NCBI GenBank assembly: GCA_012797095.1
Contig: JAAZPS010000174.1
Location: forward strand, 1-5,001
Source of the DNA: Bacillota bacterium
GTDB taxonomy: Bacteria; Bacillota; Dethiobacteria; DTU022
Direction of reading: 5' to 3'
Length of the DNA: 5,001 bases
In this document: positions 1-5,001 of the stretch, piece by piece
How positions within the stretch are numbered: position 1 is the first letter of the stretch
How the letters are laid out: each line of letters begins with the position of its first letter
Made by a program: the position numbers and the translations under genes
The notes under the pieces: generated by a model
What the model saw: only the letters and a program-made list of their open reading frames with translations
The model's database searches: none
What the model was told of the DNA's origin: nothing

Positions 1-425
1 CCGCTGCCGAGTACCGCCGGCTGGCCGCAAAGGAGAAACCGGCTCCGCCGCTTCTGCGCAATGCTGTGACCGCTTTTTTCAGCGGAGGGGCGATCTGTCT
101 TCTGGGCCAGGCGATCCAGAACAGCTATATCGCACTCGGTTTCAACCCGGAAGAGGTGGCCAATCCCACGGTGATCACGGTGATCTTTCTGGCCTCACTT
201 TTGACCGGGCTCGGTCTGTTCGACCGGTTGGCCCGCTTTACCGGAGCCGGGACCGCTGTGCCGGTGACCGGTTTTGCCAATTCACTCACTGCGGCGGCCC
301 TGGAGTTCAAAAAGGAGGGGCTGGTGCTGGGCGTCGGTGCGAAGATCTTCTCCCTCGCCGGCAGCATCCTTCTGTTCGGCGTGGTGACGGCCTTTTTCGT
401 CGGGCTGATCTCGGCGTTGTTCTGA
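1..425 (+). CDS. spoVAC: Stage V sporulation protein AC, 5' end outside the window
   Basis: This is a small membrane protein of the SpoVA channel, which moves Ca-dipicolinate into the forespore and releases it during germination; B. subtilis SpoVAC is reported to act as a mechanosensitive channel. The frame is open from base 3, before the first GTG at 66, and 140 residues are visible. The family is about 150 residues long, so only some 10 N-terminal residues are probably missing. The visible start (AAEYRRLAAKEKPAPPLLRN) matches the charged, proline-containing N-terminal segment usual before the first membrane helix. Several hydrophobic segments follow, with the family signature FDRLARFTGAGTAVPVTGFA between them. 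The same signature recurs in SpoVAE in this window, reflecting their known paralogy. The stop TGA at 423-425 overlaps an ATG at 425. spoVAD begins 37 nt later, as in the Bacillus operon. Identification is by family recognition from the translation and order. Confidence 0.95.
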   Translation, partial: AAEYRRLAAKEKPAPPLLRNAVTAFFSGGAICLLGQAIQNSYIALGFNPEEVANPTVITVIFLASLLTGLGLFDRLARFTGAGTAVPVTGFANSLTAAALEFKKEGLVLGVGAKIFSLAGSILLFGVVTAFFVGLISALF

Positions 426-466
426 TGAGATCGGGGGATCCCGGAGAAACGGGCGTGAGCGGATGA
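425..466 (+). other. Possible 13-codon coupling ORF between spoVAC and spoVAD
   Basis: A tiny ORF (MRSGDPGETGVSG, then stop) fills the gap between the two genes exactly. Its ATG overlaps the spoVAC stop by one base (TGATG at 423-427), and its TGA at 464-466 overlaps the spoVAD ATG at 463 (ATGA). An internal GTG at 455 has a better-spaced Shine-Dalgarno (GGAG at 443-446, 8 nt away) than the spoVAD ATG does (16 nt away). This could pass ribosomes from spoVAC to spoVAD by termination-reinitiation. It may also be chance, since the peptide looks like nothing in particular. Confidence 0.2.
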
Positions 467-1470
467 GCACCAAAACGGGTAAGCAGTCTATCCTGCTGGA
501 TCCAGTCCCCTCCCTGGCCTCCACGGCTGCAGTGGCGGGGCCGCTGGAGGGGCGGGGGCCCCTGGGCAGCGATTTCGATTTGGTCTACGGTGATCTGCGG
601 GCGGGGCAGAAAAGCTTCGAGGCCGCCGAAAGGAGAATGCTCCAGGAGGCCTGCTCCCGGGCGCTGGAAAAGGGAGCTTTCAACCTGGAGGAGATCGACT
701 ATTTCATCTCCGGTGATCTCCTGAACCAGATCACCGTCTCCGGGTACAGCGCCGCCGCCCTGGGGCGGCCCTATTTCGGACTGTACGGCGCCTGCTCAAC
801 CCTCTCCCTGGCCCTTTCCTGGGGGGGGATGCTCGTGGCGGGGGGGGGTGCCCGCACCATTCTGGCGGCGACCTCGAGCCACCACTGCAGCGCCGAGCGC
901 CAGTTTCGCTATCCCACCGAGTACGGTTTTCAGCGTCCCGAGCAGGCCCAGTGGACCGTTACCGGGGCGGCGGCGGCGGTGGTCAGCGCTGCCGGGGAGC
1001 CCCCCCGGATCACCGCTGTAACCACGGGAAAGGTGATCGATCTCGGTGAAACGGACAGCTTCAGTCTCGGCGCGGCCATGGCCCCGGCGGCAGCTTCAAC
1101 CTTGATCATGCACTTCCAGGATCTGCAGCGCAATCCTGATTACTACGACCTCATCGTCACCGGCGATCTGGGCGGGATCGGTTCGAAGCTGCTGCTGAGT
1201 CTGCTCGCTCGCAGCGGCTACTACCCCGAGCAAAATTACAATGATTGCGGGCTGATGATCTACAATCCTCATCTCCAGCAGATCGGGGCCGGCGGGAGCG
1301 GCTGCGCCTGCTCGGGCGTGGTGGTCCTGGGCCACCTCATCAGGCGAATGCGGCAGGGTGAGCTGCAGAAGGTCCTCGTTGTCTCCACCGGAGCCCTCCA
1401 CAGCACCACCACCCTGGCCCAGGGCGAGAGCATCCCGGCGGTGGCCCATGCCGTGGCTCTGGAGATGTGA
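463..1470 (+). CDS. spoVAD: Stage V sporulation protein AD, DPA-binding SpoVAD
   Basis: SpoVAD is a soluble thiolase-fold protein on the outer face of the spore inner membrane that binds dipicolinic acid and Ca-DPA. It works with SpoVAC and SpoVAE in DPA uptake and release. The product is 335 residues, close to the roughly 338 of Bacillus SpoVAD. Family landmarks occur in order: GPLGSDFDL (32-40), ISGDLLNQI (82-90), the thiolase-type cysteine in YGACST (Cys111), SSHHCSAERQFRYP (138-151), QWTVTGA (163-169), AAMAPAA (204-210), VTGDLGGIG (232-240), GGSGCACS (277-284) and QGESIPAVAHAV (320-331). No hydrophobic membrane segment or signal peptide is apparent. The ATG at 463 is the sensible start because its frame gives the canonical N terminus (KQSILLDPV), but its ribosome site is poor: GGAG lies 16 nt upstream, so translation may depend on coupling. 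G8 (821-828) and G9 (840-848) tracts lie inside the gene without breaking the frame. Confidence 0.97.
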   Translation: MSTKTGKQSILLDPVPSLASTAAVAGPLEGRGPLGSDFDLVYGDLRAGQKSFEAAERRMLQEACSRALEKGAFNLEEIDYFISGDLLNQITVSGYSAAALGRPYFGLYGACSTLSLALSWGGMLVAGGGARTILAATSSHHCSAERQFRYPTEYGFQRPEQAQWTVTGAAAAVVSAAGEPPRITAVTTGKVIDLGETDSFSLGAAMAPAAASTLIMHFQDLQRNPDYYDLIVTGDLGGIGSKLLLSLLARSGYYPEQNYNDCGLMIYNPHLQQIGAGGSGCACSGVVVLGHLIRRMRQGELQKVLVVSTGALHSTTTLAQGESIPAVAHAVALEM

Positions 1471-1503
1471 GGCAATCTACCGGAAGAAAGGATCGGGTGA
1501 ACC

Positions 1504-1857
1504 ATGGGTACCTATCTAACCGCTTTTCTGGTCGGGGGCATTTTCTGCCTCGTCGGTCAGCTCCTTTTTGATCTGACCCCATTTACACCGGGCCATATCC
1601 TCTCCGGATTTGTCGTCGCTGGCGGGATCCTCGGTGGGTTCGGCCTTTACGACCGCCTGATTCAATTTGCCGGCGCCGGGGCCAGCCTGCCCATTTCCAG
1701 CTTCGGCAATGCCCTGGTCAAGGGAGCCATGCTCGAGGCAGCCCGCAAAGGGATCATCGGTGTTCTCACCGGTATGTTCGAGCTGACCAGCACCGGGATC
1801 ACCGCCGGAATACTTTTCGCTTTCTTCATGGCGCTGCTTTTCGATCCCCGGGGATAG
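1504..1857 (+). CDS. spoVAE: Stage V sporulation protein AE (SpoVAEb type)
   Basis: This small polytopic membrane protein is the SpoVAC paralogue of the SpoVA DPA channel. The product has 117 residues, matching the roughly 116 of Bacillus SpoVAEb. Hydrophobic helices are visible at about residues 4-22, 32-47, 80-92 and 95-112. The loop YDRLIQFAGAGASLPISSFG corresponds to the FDRLARFTGAGTAVPVTGFA loop of SpoVAC, direct internal evidence of common ancestry. The ATG at 1504 is preceded by AGAAAGGA (1485-1492), with its GGA 11 nt from the start, and lies 33 nt after spoVAD, so the two are almost certainly co-transcribed. In Bacillus the next genes are spoVAEa and spoVAF. Here no spoVAEa follows, and spoVAF appears only after a long repeat-filled spacer. 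The protein ends in FDPRG, and no strong intrinsic terminator follows. Confidence 0.96.
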   Translation: MGTYLTAFLVGGIFCLVGQLLFDLTPFTPGHILSGFVVAGGILGGFGLYDRLIQFAGAGASLPISSFGNALVKGAMLEAARKGIIGVLTGMFELTSTGITAGILFAFFMALLFDPRG

Positions 1858-1898
1858 CACAGAACCCCGCCCCCAACCGGAAGGACGGAGGGATCGGT

Positions 1899-1916
1899 AG
1901 GCCAGCAGGATGGCCT
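1899..1916 (+). other. Small hairpin downstream of spoVAE
   Basis: AGGCCA (1899-1904) and TGGCCT (1911-1916) form a perfect 6-bp stem around a 6-nt loop, 41 nt after the spoVAE stop codon. No T-run follows, so it is not a standard intrinsic terminator. It could stabilise the 3' end of the spoVA message, or be chance. Confidence 0.25.
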
Positions 1917-2053
1917 GATAGGGTAGCGGGAGAATTGGTGGATTTACGGGGCCGGCGACTGCAGAAACTTCAACAACAGCAAAAGGGACAAACCGGATTC
2001 CCCCTTGTCCCGGAGAACAGAGGCCTGTATATGCAGGACACGGTGCGTCGCTC

Positions 2054-2190
2054 CCTGTCATCATGGGGGAGCAGCCCGAAGGATTCCCGCCTCTGTGTGG
2101 GCGGGAGATCCTGTTGTCTATGATGCTCAACGGGCTGTAATCTTGGCAGGGTTAAAAACGGAAATTTTCGCTCTACACTGGGTAATAGGG
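2054..2190 (+). repeat. Intergenic repeat, copy A (diverged)
   Basis: The unit begins CCTGTCATC, continues with AGCCCGAAGGAT (2073-2084) and TCTGTGTGG (2092-2100), then a 28-base segment (2113-2140) identical to 2307-2334 in copy B, and GGGTTAAA. A weakened version of the right arm seen in copy B appears to follow (around 2161-2180, TTTTCGCT replacing CCTTCGCT). Compared with copy B it has about 9 extra bases before the 28-base core and a corrupted left arm, so it looks like the older copy. The boundaries are estimated from the end of similarity. Confidence 0.75.
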
Positions 2191-2256
2191 CGGTTAGGCA
2201 ATGCCATCCCGCGATGGTGGGGCTGAGCTCTTTTGTTGTCTATAATGTCGTAGTTT

Positions 2257-2389
2257 CCTGTCATCCTGAGGGCGTAGCCCGAAGGATCTCCGCTTCTGTG
2301 TGGGGCGTTGTCTATGATGCTCAACGGGCTGTAACTTTCGTCGGGTTAAAGATGAGATCCTTCGCTTCGCTCAGGATGACACGGGGGAG
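2257..2389 (+). repeat. Intergenic repeat, copy B (better preserved)
   Basis: This is the second direct copy, starting 203 nt after copy A with the same order of blocks: CCTGTCATC, AGCCCGAAGGAT (2276-2287), TCTGTGTGG, the identical 28-base core (2307-2334), GGGTTAAA, then a right arm of GAGATCCTTCGCTTCGCT plus CAGGATGACA. The TGTCATCCTGAG/CGAAGGATC type of repeat is, to my knowledge, common between genes in many unrelated bacteria. It has no transposase and encodes no real protein. A short relative of the core (GTTGTCTATAATG, 2235-2247) lies just before this copy. The right boundary is approximate. Confidence 0.8.
2259..2381. repeat. Inverted-repeat pair of the TGTCATCCTGAG family
   Basis: The left arm 2259-2290 reads TGTCATCCTGAG, then GGCGTAGC, then CGAAGGATCTC. 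The right arm 2354-2381 is the reverse complement of TGTCATCCTGAG, CGAAG and CGAAGGATCTC. The outer 12 and inner 11 bases therefore pair perfectly around a short mismatched centre, enclosing a 63-nt loop that contains the 28-base core. On a transcript this would make a long stem able to slow polymerase, protect the upstream spoVA mRNA from 3' decay, or hide downstream RNA. None of these roles is shown by the sequence itself. Confidence 0.8.
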
Positions 2390-2548
2390 GTCGCTCAGGA
2401 TGACAGGGGGGGCCGGGATGACAGGGCGGCCCGGGATGACAGGGCGGTTGGGTGGTGCTGCTACCTCCATGACCTTGAAGCGGGGGAGGGCCCGGAATGA
2501 CAGGGGGGGCCTGGGATGACAGAGTGGCTGGAGGGCCTCAGGGTGACA
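2374..2548 (+). repeat. Series of seven GGATGACA-like motifs
   Basis: GGATGACA occurs at 2374, 2398, 2416, 2434 and 2514, with variants GAATGACA at 2495 and GGGTGACA at 2541. Most are followed by GGG and preceded by G- or C-rich bases. The first four are spaced 24, 18 and 18 nt. The first is the tip of the right arm of the inverted repeat, so the series looks like successive partial duplications of that arm end, then degraded. The run is strongly purine-biased on the + strand. Confidence 0.75.
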
Positions 2549-2622
2549 AGGGCGGTTCGAGGGTACAGGCGGGTAAATTTCGGTGCATCTGGGGAAGAAT
2601 AAGCAAGCAAATAGAAGATGAT

Positions 2623-2627
2623 GGAGG
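2623..2627 (+). promoter_or_regulatory. Shine-Dalgarno site of spoVAF
   Basis: GGAGG sits 9 nt before the GTG at 2637. An in-frame TGA at 2619-2621 lies just upstream, so no earlier start is possible in that frame. Together these fix the spoVAF start at the GTG. Confidence 0.85.
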
Positions 2628-2636
2628 CAGCCGCCG

Positions 2637-4103
2637 GTGCCAACGGCAATTCATAAAAAACTGGAAGAGAACAAGGCCTACCTGCAGGAGAGGCTCGAGC
2701 TGGGCAGCAAAAACTTCGATCTTATCTTGAAGGAGCTGACGATCGGGGGTAAAAAGGCGGTGCTGCTCTTTGTGGACGGGTTGAACAACAACGAGATCAC
2801 TGTCTTTGTGATCCGCGCTCTGCTGGAAGCCAACCGGGAGCAGCTGCTCCCCTCCCCGACCGACAAACTACTCCAGAAGATCATCCCCTTTGCCGAGGTC
2901 GATCCGGTTGAGGATTTCGAGAAGGCTCTGCGTCAGGTTCTGTCCGGACCGATGCTTCTCTTGATCGACGGGGAGGCGGTGGGGCTGCTCATCGATACCC
3001 GCGAATATCCGGTGCGCGAATCGCAGGAGCCCGATATAGAAAAGATCACCCGGGGCTCGCGGGACGGATTCGTGGAGACGCTGGTCTTCAATGTGGCCCT
3101 GGTGAGGCGGCGGATTCGCGATCCCCAGCTCCGCTGCGAGCTCGTCGAGGTGGGCCGCCGCTCCGTCACCGATATCGCCATCGTCTATATCAATGATATC
3201 GCCAACCCCGGGATCGTCGATGATATCAGGAACCGCATTGAAAAGATCGATATCGATGCCCTACCCATGGCCGAAAAAACCGTCGAAGAATTTATTGCCT
3301 GCTCCTGCTGGAATCCCTTTCCCGTGGTCCGCTACACCGAGCGTCCCGATGTGGCGGCAACGCATCTGATCGAGGGCCATGTGATCATCATTGTCGACAC
3401 ATCGCCTTCGGTGATGATCGCTCCGGTCACCTTTTTTCATCTGCTCCAGCATGCCGAGGAGTTCAGGCATAATCCGGTCACCGGCACCTATATCCGCTGG
3501 GTCCGCTCGCTGGGGGTGCTGCTCTCCTTCTTCCTGATCCCGCTCTGGCTGCTCCTGGCGATGGAGGGGCGCTACCTGCCCGAAGGGTTGAAATTCATCG
3601 GCCCGAAGGAGCAGGCGAACATCCCGCTTTACCTGCAGTTTATCTTTGCCCATTTCGGCCTTGATCTGGTGCGCCTGGCCAGTATCCATACGCCCTCTCC
3701 CTTTGCCACTGCCCTGGGTCTGGTCGGGGCCCTGTTGATCGGCCAGATCGCTGTCGAGGTCGGCTTCTTTACCCCGGAGATCCTTCTCTATACCGGGCTG
3801 GTGGCGCTGGGTGTCTTCTCGAATCCGAGCTGGGAGTTGAGTATGGCCAACCGGGTCGTTCTGATCTTCCTGATCCTGCTGACCGGCCTGCTGCGCTTGC
3901 CGGGTTTGCTGATCGGTTTTACCCTGCTTCTGCTCCGGCTGTTGACCACAAGATCCTTCGGTTTCCCCTATCTCTGGCCGCTGATCCCCTTGAATCTGAA
4001 GGCGCTCCCGATCATCTTTTACCGCCGCCCCATCCCCATGCAGCTCTACCGGCCCGACTTTTTGCGGACCAGGGACAGCGATCGCACCGGCGGGCGGCGG
4101 TAA
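2637..4103 (+). CDS. spoVAF: Stage V sporulation protein AF, GerA-family membrane protein
   Basis: SpoVAF belongs to the GerA-A family of spore germination proteins in the spore inner membrane. In B. subtilis it is part of the spoVA operon and, with its partner FigP, is reported to amplify the germination signal. The product has 488 residues, against about 493 in B. subtilis. A soluble N-terminal region (about 1-285) contains the family motif RGSRDGFVETLVFNVALVRR (139-158), and its end carries DTSPSVMIAPVTFFHLLQHA (254-273), which I associate with SpoVAF rather than other GerA-A proteins. The membrane part follows, with hydrophobic segments at about 291-309, 355-375, 378-396 and a long one at 405-436. 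NPSWELSMANR (397-407) is another conserved stretch, and the tail is short and charged. The start is a GTG with GGAGG 9 nt upstream. The unusual context is the repeat-filled spacer separating it from spoVAE, and no spoVAEa gene is seen. I could not find a convincing sigma-G promoter in front, so read-through from spoVAE remains possible. Confidence 0.93.
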   Translation: MPTAIHKKLEENKAYLQERLELGSKNFDLILKELTIGGKKAVLLFVDGLNNNEITVFVIRALLEANREQLLPSPTDKLLQKIIPFAEVDPVEDFEKALRQVLSGPMLLLIDGEAVGLLIDTREYPVRESQEPDIEKITRGSRDGFVETLVFNVALVRRRIRDPQLRCELVEVGRRSVTDIAIVYINDIANPGIVDDIRNRIEKIDIDALPMAEKTVEEFIACSCWNPFPVVRYTERPDVAATHLIEGHVIIIVDTSPSVMIAPVTFFHLLQHAEEFRHNPVTGTYIRWVRSLGVLLSFFLIPLWLLLAMEGRYLPEGLKFIGPKEQANIPLYLQFIFAHFGLDLVRLASIHTPSPFATALGLVGALLIGQIAVEVGFFTPEILLYTGLVALGVFSNPSWELSMANRVVLIFLILLTGLLRLPGLLIGFTLLLLRLLTTRSFGFPYLWPLIPLNLKALPIIFYRRPIPMQLYRPDFLRTRDSDRTGGRR

Positions 4104-4118
4104 GCCCGGGGCGGGGCT
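4103..4118 (+). terminator. Weak hairpin after spoVAF, doubtful terminator
   Basis: AGCCC (4103-4107) and GGGCT (4114-4118) can form a 5-bp GC-rich stem with a 6-nt loop, starting at the last base of the stop codon. No run of T follows (GATATTCC), so intrinsic termination here would be inefficient at best. Confidence 0.2.
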
Positions 4119-4144
4119 GATATTCCAACAAATGACTAATAATT

Positions 4145-4155
4145 TATGGTATAAT
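4145..4155 (+). promoter_or_regulatory. Extended -10 sigma-A promoter for the DHH gene
   Basis: TATG-G-TATAAT at 4145-4155 is a perfect match to the Gram-positive extended -10 consensus (TRTGN followed by TATAAT). It sits in an AT-rich stretch that stands out from the GC-rich surroundings. No good -35 hexamer is present at 17 nt spacing, which extended -10 promoters tolerate. Transcription would start near 4162, giving a leader of about 45 nt. This suggests the downstream gene is expressed in growing cells independently of spoVAF. Confidence 0.7.
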
Positions 4156-4206
4156 CGAAAAGATCGATCACTCTTTGGATAATAAATTTAACGGTGGTTG
4201 GCTCTT

Positions 4207-5001
4207 TTGACGATTATAGTGACCCATGCTCATGCCGGTTTTGAGGCCCTGGCGGCGCTGGCAGCGGCGGCAAAACTCTATCCGGGAAGCGCTGTTCTTT
4301 TCCCGGAGCGGCTGTCGCGCGATGCAGCGCTGTTCTGGGAACGGCACCGGGAGCGGCTTTCGCTCACGACTTTAACCGGGACAGACCCTCCGCCCACAGC
4401 GGAGACCGTTGTTCTGGTCAATACCCGGCGGCGGAGCCTGCTGAAGCCGCACCATCTTCTATTGGAGCAGGCTGCGGCGGTCCATATCTACGATCATCAT
4501 CCCCCCGCTGCCGATGATATCGAGGGCGATGAGGACTGCATCGAACAGGTCGGTGCGGCGGCCACCCTTCTGGTGGAAAAGATCCGCCGCCGCGGTATTC
4601 CGCTGAACGAGGTGGAGGGGCTGCTGTATCTTCTGGGGATCTACCGTAGCACCGCCTCGCTGGGCAGCGCTGCAGCGACCCCGCGCGATGCCGCCGCCGC
4701 CGCCTTTCTCTGGGAACAGGGGATCGACTCGCTGCTGCTTCAGGAGTATCTGCGTGCGCCCCTGACGGAATCGCAGAAAGGGCTGTTGGAGAGACTTTTC
4801 CGCGAGAGCCGGCTCTACGAGATTGCCGGGCGGCGCATCCTGATCACGGTGATCCCCGCGGGCGATCATCTCCGGGGGGCGTCGTTCCTGGTGCGGCGGC
4901 TGCAGGAGAGCGAGGAGATCGATCTGGCGGTGATCCTGCACGAGCTTGCCGGTGCCGCCTTTTTGATCGCCCGTACCGTTGCAGATGAGCTCGATCTGGA
5001 G
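4207..5001 (+). CDS. DHH-domain protein, probable N terminus of a DHH-CBS-nucleotidyltransferase, 3' end outside the window
   Basis: The 265 visible residues match the N-terminal DHH domain of proteins that in Moorella- and Desulfotomaculum-like bacteria continue into a DHHA1 region, two CBS domains and a poly(A) polymerase/CCA-adding head. Whether those domains follow here cannot be seen. The start is TTG at 4207, with GGTGG (4193-4197) 9 nt before it, giving MTIIVTHAHAGFEALA, which aligns with the usual IIVTHxxxDFDALAS beginning. TTG 4198 and GTG 4219 are alternatives, and an in-frame TAA at 4189 excludes anything earlier. The YDHHPP motif (95-100) is intact, and AFLIART (251-257) resembles the C-terminal ARS motif of the DHHA1 region. 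However, other expected metal ligands are changed: DFD is GFE (11-13), VDT is VNT (71-73) and GIYxDTG is GIYRSTA (144-150). Phosphoesterase activity is therefore doubtful. The gene has its own promoter, 103 nt after spoVAF, and is probably unrelated to sporulation. The family assignment is firm at domain level and less so for the full architecture. Confidence 0.8.
   Translation, partial: MTIIVTHAHAGFEALAALAAAAKLYPGSAVLFPERLSRDAALFWERHRERLSLTTLTGTDPPPTAETVVLVNTRRRSLLKPHHLLLEQAAAVHIYDHHPPAADDIEGDEDCIEQVGAAATLLVEKIRRRGIPLNEVEGLLYLLGIYRSTASLGSAAATPRDAAAAAFLWEQGIDSLLLQEYLRAPLTESQKGLLERLFRESRLYEIAGRRILITVIPAGDHLRGASFLVRRLQESEEIDLAVILHELAGAAFLIARTVADELDLE

Larger units (their letters stand above)
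1858..2636. other. Gene-free spacer rich in repeats
   Basis: This 779-nt stretch between spoVAE and spoVAF holds no convincing gene. The first 190 nt or so have no recognisable content beyond a small hairpin. From 2054 on it is mostly repeat: two direct copies of a mixed repeat unit, an inverted-repeat pair, and a run of GGATGACA-like motifs, all annotated separately. Short ORFs here translate to strings such as FASLRMT and PSGYALRMT, which in my recollection are typical of spurious proteins predicted from this repeat family. I saw no tRNA, T-box, riboswitch-like structure or strong terminator. If spoVAF is still in the operon, the transcript must cross this region; if not, its promoter should lie near the right end. 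Confidence 0.8.

Noticed and set aside
1985..2011. Hairpin GGGACAA/TTGTCCC as spoVA terminator
   Set aside because: It is only 7 bp with a 13-nt loop, has no T-run, and lies 128 nt after spoVAE.
1516..2130. Long open frame on the minus strand across spoVAE and the spacer
   Set aside because: It lies mostly antisense to spoVAE, whose family identity is certain. Its N terminus comes from repeat copy A, and the translation is compositionally odd with no recognisable domain.
2235..2247. TATAAT at 2241-2246 as a promoter for spoVAF
   Set aside because: It is part of a short relative of the repeat core, where the other copies read TATGAT. It lacks a -35 at 17 nt and does not have the TGN spacing of an extended -10.
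2054..2389. Insertion sequence
   Set aside because: No transposase or recombinase reading frame and no target-site duplication is seen, so at most it is a non-autonomous repeat.
2214..2519. Plus-strand open frame in the spacer (about 100 codons)
   Set aside because: The translation is just the repeat read through (FASLRMT and repeated MTG units), with no credible ribosome site.
2374..2548. CRISPR array from regularly spaced GGATGACA
   Set aside because: The repeats are only about 8-11 bases, the spacing drifts, the intervals are similar to each other rather than unique, and no cas gene is present.
2585..2614. Possible sigma-G promoter (GCATC, 18 nt, CAAATAG) before spoVAF
   Set aside because: The -35 is only partly like the sigma-G consensus and the -10 does not match CATNNTA. 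Transcription would start almost on top of the Shine-Dalgarno.
4459..4941. Minus-strand open frame inside the DHH gene
   Set aside because: It is a shadow of the plus-strand DHH gene; the plus frame carries recognisable motifs and a promoter, the minus frame neither.

Overview
This GC-rich window comes from an endospore-forming bacterium, most likely a high-GC member of the Clostridia-type Bacillota (Moorella/Desulfotomaculum-like; lineage is inference). The evidence is four spore-specific genes in canonical order: the 3' part of spoVAC, then spoVAD, spoVAE (the SpoVAEb type) and spoVAF. These are followed by the start of a DHH-domain protein of the kind found at the N terminus of DHH-CBS-poly(A)-polymerase proteins in anaerobic Bacillota. 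All genes are on the + strand.

Layout. Positions 1-1857 hold spoVAC-spoVAD-spoVAE, tightly spaced (37 and 33 nt gaps) and presumably one sporulation transcript whose promoter lies upstream of the window. Positions 1858-2636 are a 779-nt gene-free spacer. It carries two diverged direct copies of a widespread intergenic repeat family (TGTCATCCTGAG...CGAAGGATC type), an inverted-repeat pair, and a decaying series of seven GGATGACA-like motifs. Every ORF that opens there reads through repeat sequence and is judged spurious. Positions 2637-4103 hold spoVAF with a good Shine-Dalgarno and a GTG start. Positions 4104-4206 are a short AT-rich gap with a clear extended -10 vegetative promoter (TATGGTATAAT). 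From 4207 to the window end runs the DHH-domain gene, cut off by the window.

How the genes work together. SpoVAC and SpoVAE are small paralogous membrane proteins and SpoVAD is a soluble thiolase-fold protein that binds dipicolinic acid (DPA). Together they form the system that imports Ca-DPA into the forespore and releases it at germination. SpoVAF is a GerA-family membrane protein that belongs to the same operon in Bacillus. The last gene is unlikely to be part of the spore set, since it has its own housekeeping-type promoter.

No wholly new system is visible. The most interesting points are the loss of nearly all metal-ligand residues except the DHH triplet in the DHH domain, the repeat-packed spacer splitting spoVAF from spoVAE with no spoVAEa gene between them, a 13-codon ORF bridging spoVAC and spoVAD by stop/start overlaps, and two long G tracts inside spoVAD.
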